Positions 1 through 11,162 of a stretch of DNA of 64,000 nucleotides are shown here, one piece after another. Source of the DNA: Oceanimonas baumannii (lineage in GTDB: Bacteria > Pseudomonadota > Gammaproteobacteria > Enterobacterales > Aeromonadaceae); contig NZ_NQJF01000001.1 in assembly GCF_002245495.1 (NCBI RefSeq), positions 344,080 to 408,079 of the forward strand, in the 5' to 3' direction. A program made the position numbers and the translations under genes. The notes under the pieces were generated by a model that saw only the letters and a list, made by a program, of their open reading frames with translations, was not told where the DNA came from and searched no databases. How positions within the stretch are numbered: position 1 is the first letter of the stretch; the number at the start of each line of letters is the position of its first letter.

Positions 1-8
1 TCGCAATC

Positions 9-473
9 ATGACCCTGTGGCTGGATCTGCAAATCGCCTGTGATGAGGCCCCCGGCCTGCCGGCAGAACAGGATATTGAAACCTGGCTTGCCGCGGCCCT
101 TGACGGTGAACGCGATGAAACCGAAGTGACCGTACGCCTGGTGGATGAGGCCGAAAGCCAGGAGCTTAATCGGGACTACCGCGGCAAGGACAAACCCACC
201 AACGTGCTGTCGTTTCCCTTTGAAGCGCCCCCCGGCGTGGAGCTGCCGCTACTTGGCGATCTGGTGATCTGTCGTCAGGTCGTGGAGCGGGAAGCAGCCG
301 AGCAAAACAAGCCCTTGCAGTCCCATTGGGCCCATATGGTGGTACATGGTTGCTTGCATTTACTCGGGTTTGACCATATTAAGGATGATGAAGCCGACAT
401 CATGGAAGCCAGAGAGATCCGTATTCTGGCCCGGCTGGGCATGGATAACCCCTATCAAGACGACGAAGGTTAA
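9..473 (+). CDS. ybeY: Endoribonuclease YbeY (rRNA maturation factor)
   Basis: This is a 154-aa single-strand endoribonuclease of the UPF0054 family, involved in 16S rRNA 3'-end maturation and 70S quality control in the cytoplasm. The zinc-binding motif [11 protein letters not shown] is intact, with His113, His117 and His123. Length matches the family. The ATG lies 8 bases from the window edge, so the upstream neighbour (usually the PhoH-like ATPase ybeZ) is not visible. The gene leads directly into corC with a 3-base gap, the usual ybeZ-ybeY-ybeX-lnt order. Confidence 0.96.
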   Translation: MTLWLDLQIACDEAPGLPAEQDIETWLAAALDGERDETEVTVRLVDEAESQELNRDYRGKDKPTNVLSFPFEAPPGVELPLLGDLVICRQVVEREAAEQNKPLQSHWAHMVVHGCLHLLGFDHIKDDEADIMEAREIRILARLGMDNPYQDDEG

Positions 474-476
474 CAA

Positions 477-1358
477 GTGAGCGACGACAATTCACACTCA
501 GACAACGGTTCGTCCGCAAAGAAAAACTGGCTTGAACGACTGGGCCAGATGTTTCAGGGCGAACCGAAGAACCGGGAAGAACTGGTTGAAGTGATCATGG
601 ACGCAGGTGAACGGGATCTTATCGATCAGGACACCAAAGACATGATTGAAGGCGTACTGGAAGTCAGCGAGCTCAGGGTTCGTGACATTATGATACCCCG
701 CTCCCAGATGGTAACGGTGGAGAAGTCCCAACCGGTTTCCAGCTTCCTGCCCATGATTATCGAATCGACGCATTCCCGCTTTCCGGTGGTGAATGAAGAC
801 AAGGATCATATCGAAGGCATTCTGCTGGCCAAGGATCTGCTGCCTTACGGCTTTGGCCTGACCGCAGAAGACTTTTCCATCGATAAGATATTACGCCCGG
901 CGGTCGTGGTGCCCGAGAGCAAGCGCCTCGACAAACTGCTGAAGGAATTTCGCGAAGAACGCTATCACATGGCCATTGTGGTGGATGAGTTCGGCGGTGT
1001 TTCCGGCCTGGTCACCATTGAGGATATTCTCGAGCTTATTGTCGGCGATATTGAAGATGAGTTCGACGCTGAAGAAAGCGCCGAAATCCGTCAGATCAGC
1101 AAACGGGTGTTCTCGGTCGCGGCGCTCACCGACATTGAAGACTTCAACGATTTCTTCAATACCGATTTCAGCGACGAAGAAGCCGACACCGTGGGGGGCC
1201 TGGTCATGCATGCCTTTGGTCACCTGCCCGGCAAGGGCGAACAGCTGGAACTGGGTGGGTTTGTATTCAAGGTCGCTCATGCCGACCGTCGACGTCTGCT
1301 GCAATTACAGGTTAAGATACCGGACAATCAGGAAACCTCCTCTTCGGAACCGGTATAA
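477..1358 (+). CDS. corC: CorC/YbeX family CBS-domain protein
   Basis: This 293-aa cytoplasmic protein has a CBS-domain pair at about residues 70-190 and a C-terminal CorC_HlyC domain (about 205-285), the YbeX architecture. The family is linked to Mg/Co efflux and, in E. coli, to ribosome metabolism; its exact biochemical role is unsettled. Translation appears to start at GTG 477, three bases after the ybeY stop. The stop codon abuts the GTG of lnt, so all three genes are probably one transcript. Confidence 0.93.
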   Translation: MSDDNSHSDNGSSAKKNWLERLGQMFQGEPKNREELVEVIMDAGERDLIDQDTKDMIEGVLEVSELRVRDIMIPRSQMVTVEKSQPVSSFLPMIIESTHSRFPVVNEDKDHIEGILLAKDLLPYGFGLTAEDFSIDKILRPAVVVPESKRLDKLLKEFREERYHMAIVVDEFGGVSGLVTIEDILELIVGDIEDEFDAEESAEIRQISKRVFSVAALTDIEDFNDFFNTDFSDEEADTVGGLVMHAFGHLPGKGEQLELGGFVFKVAHADRRRLLQLQVKIPDNQETSSSEPV

Positions 1359-2876
1359 GTGCTTAAACTGCTGCCAATATTCGGGGCCCTGCTTTGCGGG
1401 GCCCTTGGCGTTCTGGCCTTCAGCCCCTTTGACTTCTGGCCTCTGGCCCTGGTGTCACTGACCGGCCTGTTCGCCCTGACGCATCACTGTTCGCCCGCCA
1501 GCGCGGCCCGTCGTGGTTTTGTCTGGAGTCTGGGTCTCTATCTGCCCGGCCTGTGGTGGATCCACAACAGCATGACGATATTCGGCGGCCTGCCGCTGCC
1601 GGTTGCCTTTGTGCTGGTGGCATTACTCGCTGCCTATCTCAGTCTTTATACCTCGCTGGCACTCTGGCTGTCACACCGTCTGGTGGCCTCTCCCCGGGCC
1701 CGGCTGTTGTGGGTACTGCCGGTATTGCTGATTGCTGCCGACTGGCTGCGGGGTTGGGTGCTCACCGGCTTTCCCTGGTTGTGGTTTGGCTATTCTCAGC
1801 TCGATGGCCCGCTGGCGGGCCTGGCACCGGTGTTTGGGGTGCAGGGGATCAGCTGGCTGCTAACCTTTACTGCTGCCGTACTGTGGTGGCTGGGGCGCGA
1901 ACGGCGCTGGCGTGCAGCCCTCTTTGCCAGCCTGCTCTGGGTTCTCAGCGTGGCCAGCCAGCAACTGCAGTGGGTCTCCCCCACTCAGCTCTTACGGGTG
2001 GCACTGATACAGGGCAATATCGAACAGTCATTAAAATGGATTCCGGGCCAGCTGGAGCTGAGCCTGAAGCGTTACCTGGATCTGACCCGCCCGGCAGTAA
2101 ATGCCGATGTGGTGATCTGGCCCGAGTCGGCGCTGCCAGCCTCGGAGCAGCAACTCGCCCCCTGGCTGAAACAGGTGGATCAGCTCATGTTTGAGCGAGG
2201 CCAGAGCCTGATTACCGGCCTGGTATCACGCCCCGAGGACGGCGAAGTTTATAACGCCGTCCTCGGTCTTGGCAGTGGCCAATACCAGACCGGCCAGAGC
2301 AACCGTTACTACAAGCAACAACTGGTCCCCATCGGCGAGTTTGTACCCTTTGGTAATCTGCTGCGACCGCTGGCCCCCTTTTTTAACCTGCCCATGTCGT
2401 CTTTTTCCCGGGGTGAGGCCGGCCAGCCCGACCTGCACGCCGCCGGACAGAATATGAGTGTGGCCATCTGCTATGAAGTTGCTTTTCCCGGACTGGTACG
2501 CGACAACATGAAACCGGATACCGACTTCCTGCTCACCGTCTCCAACGACACCTGGTTTGGCCGCTCCATTGGCCCCTGGCAACATCAGCAAATTGCCCGC
2601 ATGCGCGCGCTGGAGCTGGGCAGGCCCATGATAAGGGCCACCAATAACGGCGTCACGCTGGTCACTGATGAAAAGGGCCGTATCAGCGCCAGCCTGCCAC
2701 AATTTGAACAGGGGGTACTGACCACGGAGGTCATTGGCATGAGTGGCCTGACCCCTTATGCCCGTTTTGGCAACGGCCCTTTGCTGGGGGTACTGGTCCT
2801 CAGTCTGCTGATCGCGCTGCGCTGCCGCCAGCCGGAAACCCGGCTGGCCATGGCACAACGACAACTATTTAAATAA
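1359..2876 (+). CDS. lnt: Apolipoprotein N-acyltransferase
   Basis: This 505-aa inner-membrane enzyme adds the third acyl chain to the N-terminal Cys of lipoproteins, the last step of lipoprotein maturation. The first ~200 residues hold several hydrophobic segments, followed by a periplasmic nitrilase-like domain. The expected triad is visible as Glu256 (WPESALP), Lys319 (YYKQQLVPIGEF) and Cys371 (AICYEVAFP). The start is GTG immediately after the corC stop. Its product would mature the lipoproteins encoded elsewhere in this window (LptE, RlpA, YajG, ApbE). Confidence 0.95.
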   Translation: MLKLLPIFGALLCGALGVLAFSPFDFWPLALVSLTGLFALTHHCSPASAARRGFVWSLGLYLPGLWWIHNSMTIFGGLPLPVAFVLVALLAAYLSLYTSLALWLSHRLVASPRARLLWVLPVLLIAADWLRGWVLTGFPWLWFGYSQLDGPLAGLAPVFGVQGISWLLTFTAAVLWWLGRERRWRAALFASLLWVLSVASQQLQWVSPTQLLRVALIQGNIEQSLKWIPGQLELSLKRYLDLTRPAVNADVVIWPESALPASEQQLAPWLKQVDQLMFERGQSLITGLVSRPEDGEVYNAVLGLGSGQYQTGQSNRYYKQQLVPIGEFVPFGNLLRPLAPFFNLPMSSFSRGEAGQPDLHAAGQNMSVAICYEVAFPGLVRDNMKPDTDFLLTVSNDTWFGRSIGPWQHQQIARMRALELGRPMIRATNNGVTLVTDEKGRISASLPQFEQGVLTTEVIGMSGLTPYARFGNGPLLGVLVLSLLIALRCRQPETRLAMAQRQLFK

Positions 2877-2882
2877 TCCGGT

Positions 2883-2899
2883 TCCGGCCCCCGGCCGGA
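2883..2899. terminator. Hairpin between lnt and ybeL
   Basis: A perfect 7-bp GC stem (TCCGGCC / GGCCGGA) with a CCC loop follows the lnt stop and is followed by CTTT. It lies between convergent genes and is a plausible terminator, although the T-run is short. Confidence 0.5.
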
Positions 2900-2962
2900 C
2901 TTTCCGGGCGGCAAGCCTGACAACGCTCATCACCGCCACGGAAAGAAGTGGCTCGTCTCTGT

Positions 2963-3448
2963 TCAGGGCGTGAGCGGATGGCGAATAAAGGTATGGTGGT
3001 TACACTCCAGACAGGTGCTCAACACCTCAGGGTGGGTAACTTCATGACGATGAGCACACAGGGCACAGTCGTAAAGACCGGGACCCACGACTTCGCCGGC
3101 CTGATATTCACCATGGTGAGCCAGATCTTCGCCCAGCTCCTGCCATTCCAGCTGACTTTTATCGGTCATTCCTGACAGCCAGCCCCATACGGTTTCACTG
3201 ATACGCCGGTAAAACAGACTATCTCTAAAACTGCCTTTTTCCTCGCCAAACGCAGCAAGATCCCGTTTTACGTATTCGGCAATCAGTGCCAGTTCATCCT
3301 TGGTCAGGTCGCCGGCGGCTTCCATATAAGCCTGGGTTTTTTCCACCGCCTCACGCAGCGTGGTGTTTTCAGCCATTTCCCACTGGCGCTGCAGCTCTTC
3401 TACAAAGGCGTCGTACCCTTTTTTATGCTTATCTTCTTTCTCGCTCAT
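2963..3448 (-). CDS. Zinc-ribbon protein, YbeL/DUF1451 family
   Basis: This 161-aa protein has a charged helical N-terminal half (about residues 1-80) and a C-terminal zinc ribbon formed by CALC and CLEC pairs near residues 129-146. This matches the YbeL/DUF1451 family, whose function is not established. It is divergent from leuS, with about 115 bases between the two starts that must hold both promoters. Confidence 0.85.
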   Translation of the reverse strand: MSEKEDKHKKGYDAFVEELQRQWEMAENTTLREAVEKTQAYMEAAGDLTKDELALIAEYVKRDLAAFGEEKGSFRDSLFYRRISETVWGWLSGMTDKSQLEWQELGEDLAHHGEYQAGEVVGPGLYDCALCAHRHEVTHPEVLSTCLECNHHTFIRHPLTP

Positions 3449-3564
3449 GACAGTGTCCTCACAGTCAGTGCCGGGGCCGTGCTATTGTTGCCGGCTACCC
3501 CCTAAGGTATTCTATGCCGATTTATCGCTGGTGTTACCACTCATTTACGGAGCCGGACGTCATA

Positions 3565-6144
3565 ATGCAAGAGCAATACAACCCCCAGAATATCGAACCC
3601 CAGGTGCAACGTCACTGGGACGAACAGCAGACCTTCAAGGCCACAGAACAAGCCGGCAAAGACAAGTTTTATTGCCTGTCAATGTTCCCCTACCCTTCTG
3701 GTCAGCTACATATGGGGCACGTCCGTAACTACACCATAGGCGACGTTATTTCCCGCTATCAACGACTTCAGGGCAAAAACGTGCTCCAGCCCATTGGTTG
3801 GGACGCCTTTGGTCTGCCCGCCGAAAACGCCGCCATCAACAACAAGACGGCTCCGGCCCCCTGGACCTACGAAAACATCGACTACATGAAAAACCAGCTC
3901 AAGCGATTGGGTTTTGGTTACGACTGGAACCGTGAGCTGGCTACCTGCACCCCGGAATATTACCGCTGGGAACAATGGTTTTTCACCAAGCTGTATGAAA
4001 AAGGTCTGGTATACAAAAAGACCTCTTCCGTTAACTGGTGCCCCAACGATGAAACCGTGCTCGCCAACGAACAGGTCGATGACGGTTGTTGCTGGCGCTG
4101 CGACACCCCGGTTGAGCAAAAAGAAATTCCTCAGTGGTTTATCAAGATCACCGACTACGCCGACGAGCTGCTGCGCGATATCGATGAGCTGGAAGGCTGG
4201 CCCGAGCAGGTGAAAACCATGCAGCGCAACTGGATTGGTCGCAGTGAAGGTGTGACCCTGCGCTTTGATGTGGCCGGCAGCGACGACAGCTTTGAGGTTT
4301 ACACCACCCGTCCGGACACCCTGTTTGGCGTGACCTATGTAGGAATTGCAGCCGGCCACCCGCTGGCCGCTAAAGCCGCCGAAAACAATCCGGAGCTGGC
4401 TGCCTTTATCGACGACTGCAAACACAACAAGGTCGCCGAAGCCGAGATGGCCACCATGGAGAAAAAAGGCATGGCCACCGGCCTGATGGCAGTACACCCG
4501 CTGACCGGCAAGCAGGTCCCGGTGTGGGTCGCCAACTTTGTGCTGATGGACTACGGCTCCGGCGCCGTGATGGCAGTACCCGCCCACGATCAGCGCGACT
4601 ATGAGTTCGCCGGCAAATATGGCCTCGACATCGTTCCGGTGATCAAGCCCGCCGATGGCAGCGAGCTGGATGTAAGCAACGACGCTTACACCGAAAAAGG
4701 AGTGCTTTTTGACTCCGGTGAATTTAACGACATGAACTTTGAGCAGGCGTTTGACGCCATTGCCGCCACTCTGGAAAAGAAAGGCCTCGGCAATAAAACC
4801 GTGAACTTCCGCCTGCGTGACTGGGGCGTAAGCCGCCAGCGCTACTGGGGTGCACCCATTCCCATGCTCAACCTGGAAGACGGCTCCGTGGTCGGAGCCC
4901 CCGAAGACACTCTGCCGGTAGTGCTGCCGGAAGACGTGGTGATGGATGGCATTCAGAGCCCGATCAAGGCCGATCCGGAATGGGCCAAAACCACTTATAA
5001 CGGCCAGCCGGCCCTGCGTGAAACCGACACCTTCGACACCTTTATGGAGTCATCCTGGTATTATGCCCGCTACTGCAGCCCGAACTACGACCAGGGCATG
5101 CTTGATGTAGAAAAGGCCAACTACTGGCTGCCGGTGGATCAGTACATCGGCGGCATCGAACACGCCTGTATGCACCTGCTGTACGCCCGTTTCTTCCACA
5201 AGCTGCTGCGTGACACCGGACTGGTCGAATCTGACGAGCCGTTCAAGCGTCTGCTGTGTCAGGGCATGGTTCTGGCCGATGCCTTCTATTATAACGACGA
5301 CAAAGGTGGCCGGGTCTGGGTAAGCCCGCTGGACGTGACCGTTGAACGGGACGAAAAAGGCCGGATCAAAAAAGCCGTGGACGCCAAAGGGCGCAAGCTT
5401 GTGCACACCGGCATGACCAAGATGTCCAAGTCCAAGAACAACGGTATCGATCCCCAGGTCATGGTCGACAAGTACGGTGCCGATACCGTGCGCCTGTTTA
5501 TGATGTTTGCTTCTCCCGCCGACATGACACTGGAGTGGTCCGACTCCGGTGTGGAAGGTGCCCAGCGTTTCCTCAAGAGGGTATGGAAGCTGGTATTTGA
5601 GCACCAATCCCACGGCACTGCACCTGCACCGGACTTGGCCAGCCTTAATGCCGCCCAGAAGACCCTGCGCCGGGAAGTACACAAAACCATCAGCAAGGTG
5701 AGCGATGACATCGGCCGCCGACAGACCTTCAACACCGCCATAGCCGCCATTATGGAGCTGCTTAACCATCTGGCAAAAGTGGACATGAGCGATGACCAGA
5801 ACCGCGCCCTGCTGCAGGAAGCGCTGGAAGCCGTGGTGGTGATGCTGCACCCGATTGTGCCCCACACCTGCTTTGAGCTGTGGCGCGCCCTGGGCCACAA
5901 GGATATCGATCACGCCGCCTGGCCAGAGGTTGATGCTGATGCCCTGGTGGAAGACGAGAAGCTGGTCGTCGTACAGGTAAACGGCAAGGTGCGTGGCAAG
6001 ATCACCGTGCCAGCCAATGCCGATAAGGATGCCGTAGAAGCTGCTGGCAAGGCCGATGAAAACGTGGCTCGCCATCTTGACGGTAAGACGGTGCGCAAGG
6101 TTATCTATGTGCCTGGCAAGCTGCTGAATATCGTGGCGAACTAA
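3565..6144 (+). CDS. leuS: Leucyl-tRNA synthetase
   Basis: This 859-aa class I aminoacyl-tRNA synthetase charges tRNA-Leu. The HIGH-type motif ([11 protein letters not shown]) is near the N-terminus and the KMSKS loop ([11 protein letters not shown]) lies in the second half, with the CP1 editing domain between them. The frame is open upstream to 3514, but the ATG at 3565 ([11 protein letters not shown]) gives the family length (E. coli is 860 aa) and N-terminus. A strong double hairpin follows the stop. Confidence 0.97.
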   Translation: MQEQYNPQNIEPQVQRHWDEQQTFKATEQAGKDKFYCLSMFPYPSGQLHMGHVRNYTIGDVISRYQRLQGKNVLQPIGWDAFGLPAENAAINNKTAPAPWTYENIDYMKNQLKRLGFGYDWNRELATCTPEYYRWEQWFFTKLYEKGLVYKKTSSVNWCPNDETVLANEQVDDGCCWRCDTPVEQKEIPQWFIKITDYADELLRDIDELEGWPEQVKTMQRNWIGRSEGVTLRFDVAGSDDSFEVYTTRPDTLFGVTYVGIAAGHPLAAKAAENNPELAAFIDDCKHNKVAEAEMATMEKKGMATGLMAVHPLTGKQVPVWVANFVLMDYGSGAVMAVPAHDQRDYEFAGKYGLDIVPVIKPADGSELDVSNDAYTEKGVLFDSGEFNDMNFEQAFDAIAATLEKKGLGNKTVNFRLRDWGVSRQRYWGAPIPMLNLEDGSVVGAPEDTLPVVLPEDVVMDGIQSPIKADPEWAKTTYNGQPALRETDTFDTFMESSWYYARYCSPNYDQGMLDVEKANYWLPVDQYIGGIEHACMHLLYARFFHKLLRDTGLVESDEPFKRLLCQGMVLADAFYYNDDKGGRVWVSPLDVTVERDEKGRIKKAVDAKGRKLVHTGMTKMSKSKNNGIDPQVMVDKYGADTVRLFMMFASPADMTLEWSDSGVEGAQRFLKRVWKLVFEHQSHGTAPAPDLASLNAAQKTLRREVHKTISKVSDDIGRRQTFNTAIAAIMELLNHLAKVDMSDDQNRALLQEALEAVVVMLHPIVPHTCFELWRALGHKDIDHAAWPEVDADALVEDEKLVVVQVNGKVRGKITVPANADKDAVEAAGKADENVARHLDGKTVRKVIYVPGKLLNIVAN

Positions 6145-6149
6145 CCGCC

Positions 6150-6227
6150 ATGGTCGTCACCCCGCCTGCGCGGAGGTGACGACCATGAAAGCGCCGTGAC
6201 GGTCCCAGAACCGGCACGGCGCTTTCA
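6150..6227 (+). terminator. Tandem hairpins after leuS
   Basis: Two consecutive perfect stem-loops lie between leuS and lptE. The first has a 12-bp stem (6150-6161 with 6175-6186) around a loop with the core CCGCCTGCGCGG. The second has a 13-bp stem (6186-6198 with 6215-6227). The second is a likely terminator; the first resembles the REP-like hairpins near 46.9 and 48.5 kb. Confidence 0.65.
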
Positions 6228-6270
6228 TCTGTTTCGGCTTATGGCTTAACGCTGTTTTTAAGGAGTAGTT

Positions 6271-6756
6271 ATGCTCTCTCGAATCAAGGCCATCGTACTG
6301 TTGTCACTGACCCTGATACTGGCCGGTTGTGGCTTTCAGTTGCGGGGTGGTGAGAATCTGCCGCCGGAGCTGCAGCGACTGGTACTGAACGGGGATGATA
6401 AAACCCAGTTTTACCGACTGGTGTCGGCCCGTCTGCTGCGAGCCGATGTAGTGCTGGTTGAAAACGATGGCGACACTCCCGTCCTGACCATTACCGGGGT
6501 CGCTCAGGGCAACACCACTGCCTCGGTTAAACCATCAGGCGATGCGCTGGAATACGCCATGCGATTTGGCACTCGTTTTACCCTGGACATGCCCGATGAG
6601 CCGCGCCAGGTATTTAACGTGGCCTTTAACCGCAGCTTTCTCGACAAGTCGGCTCAGGCACTGGCGTCCAGCCGGGAACAACAACAACTGCGCGAGCAGA
6701 TGGAACATGAAGCCGCCGAACAGATTGTGCGGCAACTGAGCCGTCTGTCGTTCTGA
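6271..6756 (+). CDS. lptE: LPS-assembly lipoprotein LptE
   Basis: This 161-aa outer-membrane lipoprotein plugs the LptD barrel for LPS export. A lipoprotein signal peptide ends in the lipobox LAGC (Cys20), followed by GFQLRG, typical of LptE/RlpB. An AAGGAG ribosome site precedes the ATG. Its stop overlaps the holA start (TGATG). The position between leuS and holA is conserved in gammaproteobacteria. Confidence 0.94.
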   Translation: MLSRIKAIVLLSLTLILAGCGFQLRGGENLPPELQRLVLNGDDKTQFYRLVSARLLRADVVLVENDGDTPVLTITGVAQGNTTASVKPSGDALEYAMRFGTRFTLDMPDEPRQVFNVAFNRSFLDKSAQALASSREQQQLREQMEHEAAEQIVRQLSRLSF

Positions 6757-7778
6757 TGCGTCTTTATCCCGAACAACTGGGCAAACACATAAAAGCAGGG
6801 CTGGCGCCCTGCTATTTCGTTTATGGTGACGAACCTTTACTCAAGCAGGAAGCGCTGGATGAACTACGCCGGGCTGCCCGGGCACAAGGTTTTGATGAAC
6901 GCCACAAGTTCGACGCCGACGAGGGCCTTGACTGGGATTCCATTTTCGATGCCAGCCAGAGCCTGAGTTTATTCAGCAGCCGGCAGATCATCGAGCTGGT
7001 ACTACCGGAGAAACTGGACAGAACCGCGTCTGACCGGCTCAGAGAGCTGCTGCAACAGTGCCATGCTGATCTGCTGTTACTGATAAGTGGCCCCCGCCTG
7101 AATCAGCAACAGCAGAAAACCGCCTGGTACAAGGCACTGGCAGAAGCCGGGCCGGTGGTACCGGTATTTACCCCTGACGCCCGCCATCTGGCCCGCTGGC
7201 TGGAGCTGCGTCTGCGCCGTCATCAGCTGTCCGCCGAGCCTGATGCCCTTCACTGGCTGACACTGGCCTTTGAAGGCAACCTGCTGGCCGCTGCCGGCGA
7301 GATCGAAAAACTGGCGCTGCTTGATTTGCCCCAGCCACTGACCCTGGCAGAGCTACAACAACAGGTTCAACCCCATTATCATTTCAATCCCTTTCAACTG
7401 CTGGATCCGCTGTTACAAGGCAAGGTAAAACGAGGCTGCCGCATCCTGCAGCAATTACGCCAGGAAGGGATTGAAGCAGGCATGCTGTGCTACCTGCTGA
7501 GCAAAGAGCTTAACACCCTGCAACAGCTTCAGGCCGCCATGGCAGACGGCCAGTCCTTTCAGCTGGCCGCCGGCAAGCTGCATGTGTGGTCCAGCCGACA
7601 GCCATTGATGCAGGCCGCCTTAAACCGGCTGCGGGGGCCTAAAATAGCCGCGTTATCCCGCATGCTGGCTGCCGCCGATGCCGCCGTGGCTACCTTTGAT
7701 GACGACAACGCCTGGCGCTGGCTGCAAGCCCTGTGCGTTGGTTTTCTCGACGATAAAGAACCCGTAATATTGCCATGA
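6756..7778 (+). CDS. holA: DNA polymerase III subunit delta
   Basis: This 340-aa clamp-loader subunit opens the beta sliding clamp. The N-terminal motif YFVYGDEPLLKQEAL is typical of HolA, and the length fits the family (E. coli 343 aa). The start overlaps the lptE stop and the end overlaps the nadD start by four bases (ATGA), indicating translational coupling. Confidence 0.95.
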   Translation: MRLYPEQLGKHIKAGLAPCYFVYGDEPLLKQEALDELRRAARAQGFDERHKFDADEGLDWDSIFDASQSLSLFSSRQIIELVLPEKLDRTASDRLRELLQQCHADLLLLISGPRLNQQQQKTAWYKALAEAGPVVPVFTPDARHLARWLELRLRRHQLSAEPDALHWLTLAFEGNLLAAAGEIEKLALLDLPQPLTLAELQQQVQPHYHFNPFQLLDPLLQGKVKRGCRILQQLRQEGIEAGMLCYLLSKELNTLQQLQAAMADGQSFQLAAGKLHVWSSRQPLMQAALNRLRGPKIAALSRMLAAADAAVATFDDDNAWRWLQALCVGFLDDKEPVILP

Positions 7779-8425
7779 CTGCACCCATCGGATTACTGGG
7801 GGGAACCTTTGACCCCATTCATATTGCTCATTTGCGCACCGCCATTCAGGCCAGAGAGCAACTGGGCCTGAGTGAAGTCAGACTGATGCCCAATCATATT
7901 CCTCCTCACCGCGCCACCCCCGACAGCGCTCCGGAGCACCGTCTGGCAATGACCCGGCTGGCGGCGGCGGCAACACCGGGGCTGACAGTGGACCAACGGG
8001 AGCTTAACCGAATCACTCCCTCCTATACGGTAGACACCCTGATTGAGCTGCGTGCCGAGTTGGGCCCCTCTCGGCCACTGTGTTTTATTATGGGCATGGA
8101 CTCCTTGTGCAGTCTGGATAAATGGCACCGTTGGCAGGAACTGCTTGACTACGCCCACCTGGTGGTCAGCCACCGCCCGGGCTGGACGCCCGAACTGAAC
8201 CCCACCCTGGCCGCTCTGTATAACAACCATGGCACACAAGACAGAGAAGCCCTGCACCTGGTTTCCGGCGGCCATATCTTTCTGCTCGATAACCCCGAGC
8301 TTGAGGTATCGTCCACCCAGATACGGGATTACATCCGGCGTGGGAACAATCCGCAATATTTATTGCCGGATGCGGTGGCGAACTATATTCGACAACAAGG
8401 ACTCTATAGCGGCAGCATGGTATAA
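7775..8425 (+). CDS. nadD: Nicotinate-nucleotide adenylyltransferase
   Basis: This 216-aa enzyme makes deamido-NAD from nicotinate mononucleotide and ATP. It has the nucleotidyltransferase motif [11 protein letters not shown] at residues 9-19 and the C-terminal [12 protein letters not shown], the ISSTxxR-type ATP site. It is coupled to holA through ATGA. Confidence 0.96.
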   Translation: MTAPIGLLGGTFDPIHIAHLRTAIQAREQLGLSEVRLMPNHIPPHRATPDSAPEHRLAMTRLAAAATPGLTVDQRELNRITPSYTVDTLIELRAELGPSRPLCFIMGMDSLCSLDKWHRWQELLDYAHLVVSHRPGWTPELNPTLAALYNNHGTQDREALHLVSGGHIFLLDNPELEVSSTQIRDYIRRGNNPQYLLPDAVANYIRQQGLYSGSMV

Positions 8426-8457
8426 TTTACGGTTATTTCATTAAGGAGAATTCGCTC

Positions 8458-8802
8458 TTGCAAGACAAAGAAATGTACGACTTCATCGTCGACAAACTGG
8501 ATGATCTAAAGGCCCGTGACATTCGGGTACTGGATGTCACCGATAAATCCACCATCACCGACTGCATGATTATCTGTTCCGGCAACTCCAGCCGCCACGT
8601 CAATTCCATTGCCGATCACCTGGCTACCGAGGCCAAGCATGCCGGTCTGAGCCTGCTGGGTATTGAGGGCCAGGATGCCGGTGAATGGGTGCTGGTTGAT
8701 CTGGGCGATGCCATTGTGCACGTGATGCAGGAAGAAACCCGCGACTTTTATCAGCTGGAAAAACTCTGGGGTGGCAACACCGTCGGAGCCATGGCCGGAT
8801 GA
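8458..8802 (+). CDS. rsfS: Ribosome silencing factor RsfS
   Basis: This 114-aa Iojap/DUF143 protein binds ribosomal protein L14 and blocks subunit joining in starved cells. Conserved blocks [17 protein letters not shown] and [15 protein letters not shown] are present. The likely start is TTG 8458, nine bases after an AAGGAG site; ATG 8473 is the alternative. The stop overlaps the rlmH start (ATGA). Confidence 0.94.
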   Translation: MQDKEMYDFIVDKLDDLKARDIRVLDVTDKSTITDCMIICSGNSSRHVNSIADHLATEAKHAGLSLLGIEGQDAGEWVLVDLGDAIVHVMQEETRDFYQLEKLWGGNTVGAMAG

Positions 8803-9269
8803 AGCTGCAGTTGGTGGCGGTCGGCACAAAAATGCCGGCCTGGGTAACCACAGGCTTTCAGGAATATCAGCGTCGCTTTCCCCGGGATATGCCGCTGGAA
8901 CTGATCGAGATTACCGCCGGTAAGCGAGGCAAAAATGCCGATATTGACCGCATTCTGCATAAAGAAGGCGAACAGATGCTGGCCGCCATCAACAAATCGG
9001 CCCGCATTGTGACTCTGGATATTCCCGGCAAGCCCTGGACCACGGAGCAACTGGCAGAGCAACTGACTCGCTGGCAACAGGATGGCCGCGATGTCGCCAT
9101 CCTGATTGGCGGTCCGGAAGGACTGGCACCGGCCTGTAAAGCGGCCGCCGAGCAAAGCTGGTCGCTTTCACCCCTGACCTTGCCACACCCCCTGGTAAGG
9201 GTTTTGGCTGCGGAAAGCCTCTACCGAGCCTGGAGCATCAACAACAACCATCCGTACCACCGGGAGTAA
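8799..9269 (+). CDS. rlmH: 23S rRNA pseudouridine-1915 N3-methyltransferase
   Basis: This 156-aa SPOUT-class methyltransferase modifies Psi1915 in helix 69 of 23S rRNA. The SAM-binding segment ILIGGPEGL and the C-terminal [20 protein letters not shown] are characteristic. Length matches the family (155-157 aa). It lies between rsfS and mrdA as in E. coli. Confidence 0.97.
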   Translation: MKLQLVAVGTKMPAWVTTGFQEYQRRFPRDMPLELIEITAGKRGKNADIDRILHKEGEQMLAAINKSARIVTLDIPGKPWTTEQLAEQLTRWQQDGRDVAILIGGPEGLAPACKAAAEQSWSLSPLTLPHPLVRVLAAESLYRAWSINNNHPYHRE

Positions 9270-9272
9270 ACC

Positions 9273-11162
9273 GTGGCCAGATCCCGGGTAAAAATGCGCG
9301 ACCATGTCGCCGAGTCTTCTCTGCACTGGCGGCGTACCCTGGTGTCGTTTATCGCCATTGTCTTGCTGATGGCGGGATTGTTTACCAATCTTTATCACCT
9401 GCAGGTCAATGAGCATCAGAGCTACCAGACCCGCTCCAACGACAACCGCATCAAGGTAGTGCCTATCGCTCCTACCCGGGGGCTGATTTACGACCGGAAT
9501 GGCGTACTGCTGGCAGAAAACCGGCCTATTTACAGCCTGGAAATCACACCGGAAAAGTCCGCCGACCTGGAAGCCACAGTCGATGAGCTGATAGTCCTGC
9601 TGAACCTGGATCCGGCACTGAAAGAACGCTTCTTTCATGATGTGCAGCGTAACCGCCGTTTTAACCCGGTGGTACTGGTCAGTCGCCTGGATGAGGACCA
9701 GGTAGCCCGCTTCAGCATTAACCAGCACAAATTCCCCGGAGCCTCCATTGAGGCTTACCTGAAGCGCTTTTACCCCTACCGGGATACGTTGACCCACGTG
9801 CTGGGCTACATGGCCAAAATTAACGACCGGGACGTAGAGCGGCTGAAGGAAGACAACAAGCTGGCCAACTACGCCGCCACCAGGGATATCGGCAAGCTGG
9901 GGGTTGAGCGCTATTACGAAGACTTGCTGCATGGCCATGCCGGCTTTCAGGAAGTCGAAGTCAACAACCGCGGCCGGGTGATCCGCACCCTGCGCTATGA
10001 GCCGCCGGTGCCAGGCAGCGATATTTACCTGAACCTGGATATCCGACTGCAGCAACAGGCCCAGACATTGCTGGCGGAAAAACGGGGGGCCATTGTGATG
10101 ATGACGCCTGAAGATGGCCAGGTACGCGCACTGGTATCCAACCCCAGCTATGATCCCAACCTGTTTGTACACGGCATCAGCAGCCCCGACTACAAAGCGC
10201 TGCTGCAAAACCCCGATCGGCCGCTGATCAACCGTGCCAGCCAGGGCATTTATGCGCCCGCTTCCACGGTGAAACCCATGCTGTCGATCATGGCTCTGAA
10301 TGAAGGGGCCATCACCCCCTCAACCCGCTTTTTTGGCGGACCCTATTTCCAGATCCCCAACACCAAGCGTAAATTCCGCGACTGGCGACGCTGGGGCCAT
10401 GGCTGGATGGACGTCTACAGGGCCATTGAAATTTCTGCCGATACTTTCTTTTATGACATCGCCTACCGGCTCGGCATTGATACCATGAATGATTACATGA
10501 CCCGCTTTGGCTTTGGGCAGAACTCGGGTATCGATCTGCACGAAGAAGCGACCGGCACCATGCCATCCCGGGACTGGAAACAACGCCGCCACAAGCAGCC
10601 CTGGTATCAGGGCGATACCATTTCCGTCGGCATCGGCCAGGGTTACTGGACGGCGACACCACTGCAACTGGCCCGGGCCACCTCCATCATGGTGGATCAT
10701 GGCGATACCGTACATCCACGTCTGCTGAACGCCATTGTTATCAATAATAAAAAGGTCGAGATGCCGATCAGCCACGGTGAGCCAATCACCCTGAAGCAGG
10801 ATAATCACTGGAACGTGGCCCTTACCGGCATGTGGCGCGTCATCAACGGCAAGGAAGGCACGGCACGCCGCGCCTTTGCCAAGACACCCTATGTCGCCGG
10901 GGGCAAATCAGGTACCGCCCAGGTGTTCAGCCTGGCGGAAAACCAGCAATACGACCACAAAAGCCTGCGCGAACACCTGCGCGACAATGCCCTGTTTATC
11001 GGGTTTGCGCCCTATGACAACCCGGAAGCCGTGGTCTCGGTGGTACTGGAGAACGCCGGCGGCGGCAGCTCTCAGGCCGCCCCTCTGGCCAGGGCCATGC
11101 TGGACGCCTTCCTGCTGCCCGATACCTCCACTACCGATGAGGAAGTCATCGCCCATGAATAA
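9273..11162 (+). CDS. mrdA: Penicillin-binding protein 2 (elongasome transpeptidase)
   Basis: This 629-aa class B PBP cross-links peptidoglycan during cell elongation. One N-terminal membrane segment (about residues 22-43) is followed by the dimerization domain and the transpeptidase domain. The SxxK motif is S331-TVK, and KSGTAQ lies near residue 545. Translation starts at GTG 9273, three bases after rlmH. The end overlaps mrdB by 8 bases, coupling PBP2 to its partner RodA. Confidence 0.97.
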   Translation: MARSRVKMRDHVAESSLHWRRTLVSFIAIVLLMAGLFTNLYHLQVNEHQSYQTRSNDNRIKVVPIAPTRGLIYDRNGVLLAENRPIYSLEITPEKSADLEATVDELIVLLNLDPALKERFFHDVQRNRRFNPVVLVSRLDEDQVARFSINQHKFPGASIEAYLKRFYPYRDTLTHVLGYMAKINDRDVERLKEDNKLANYAATRDIGKLGVERYYEDLLHGHAGFQEVEVNNRGRVIRTLRYEPPVPGSDIYLNLDIRLQQQAQTLLAEKRGAIVMMTPEDGQVRALVSNPSYDPNLFVHGISSPDYKALLQNPDRPLINRASQGIYAPASTVKPMLSIMALNEGAITPSTRFFGGPYFQIPNTKRKFRDWRRWGHGWMDVYRAIEISADTFFYDIAYRLGIDTMNDYMTRFGFGQNSGIDLHEEATGTMPSRDWKQRRHKQPWYQGDTISVGIGQGYWTATPLQLARATSIMVDHGDTVHPRLLNAIVINNKKVEMPISHGEPITLKQDNHWNVALTGMWRVINGKEGTARRAFAKTPYVAGGKSGTAQVFSLAENQQYDHKSLREHLRDNALFIGFAPYDNPEAVVSVVLENAGGGSSQAAPLARAMLDAFLLPDTSTTDEEVIAHE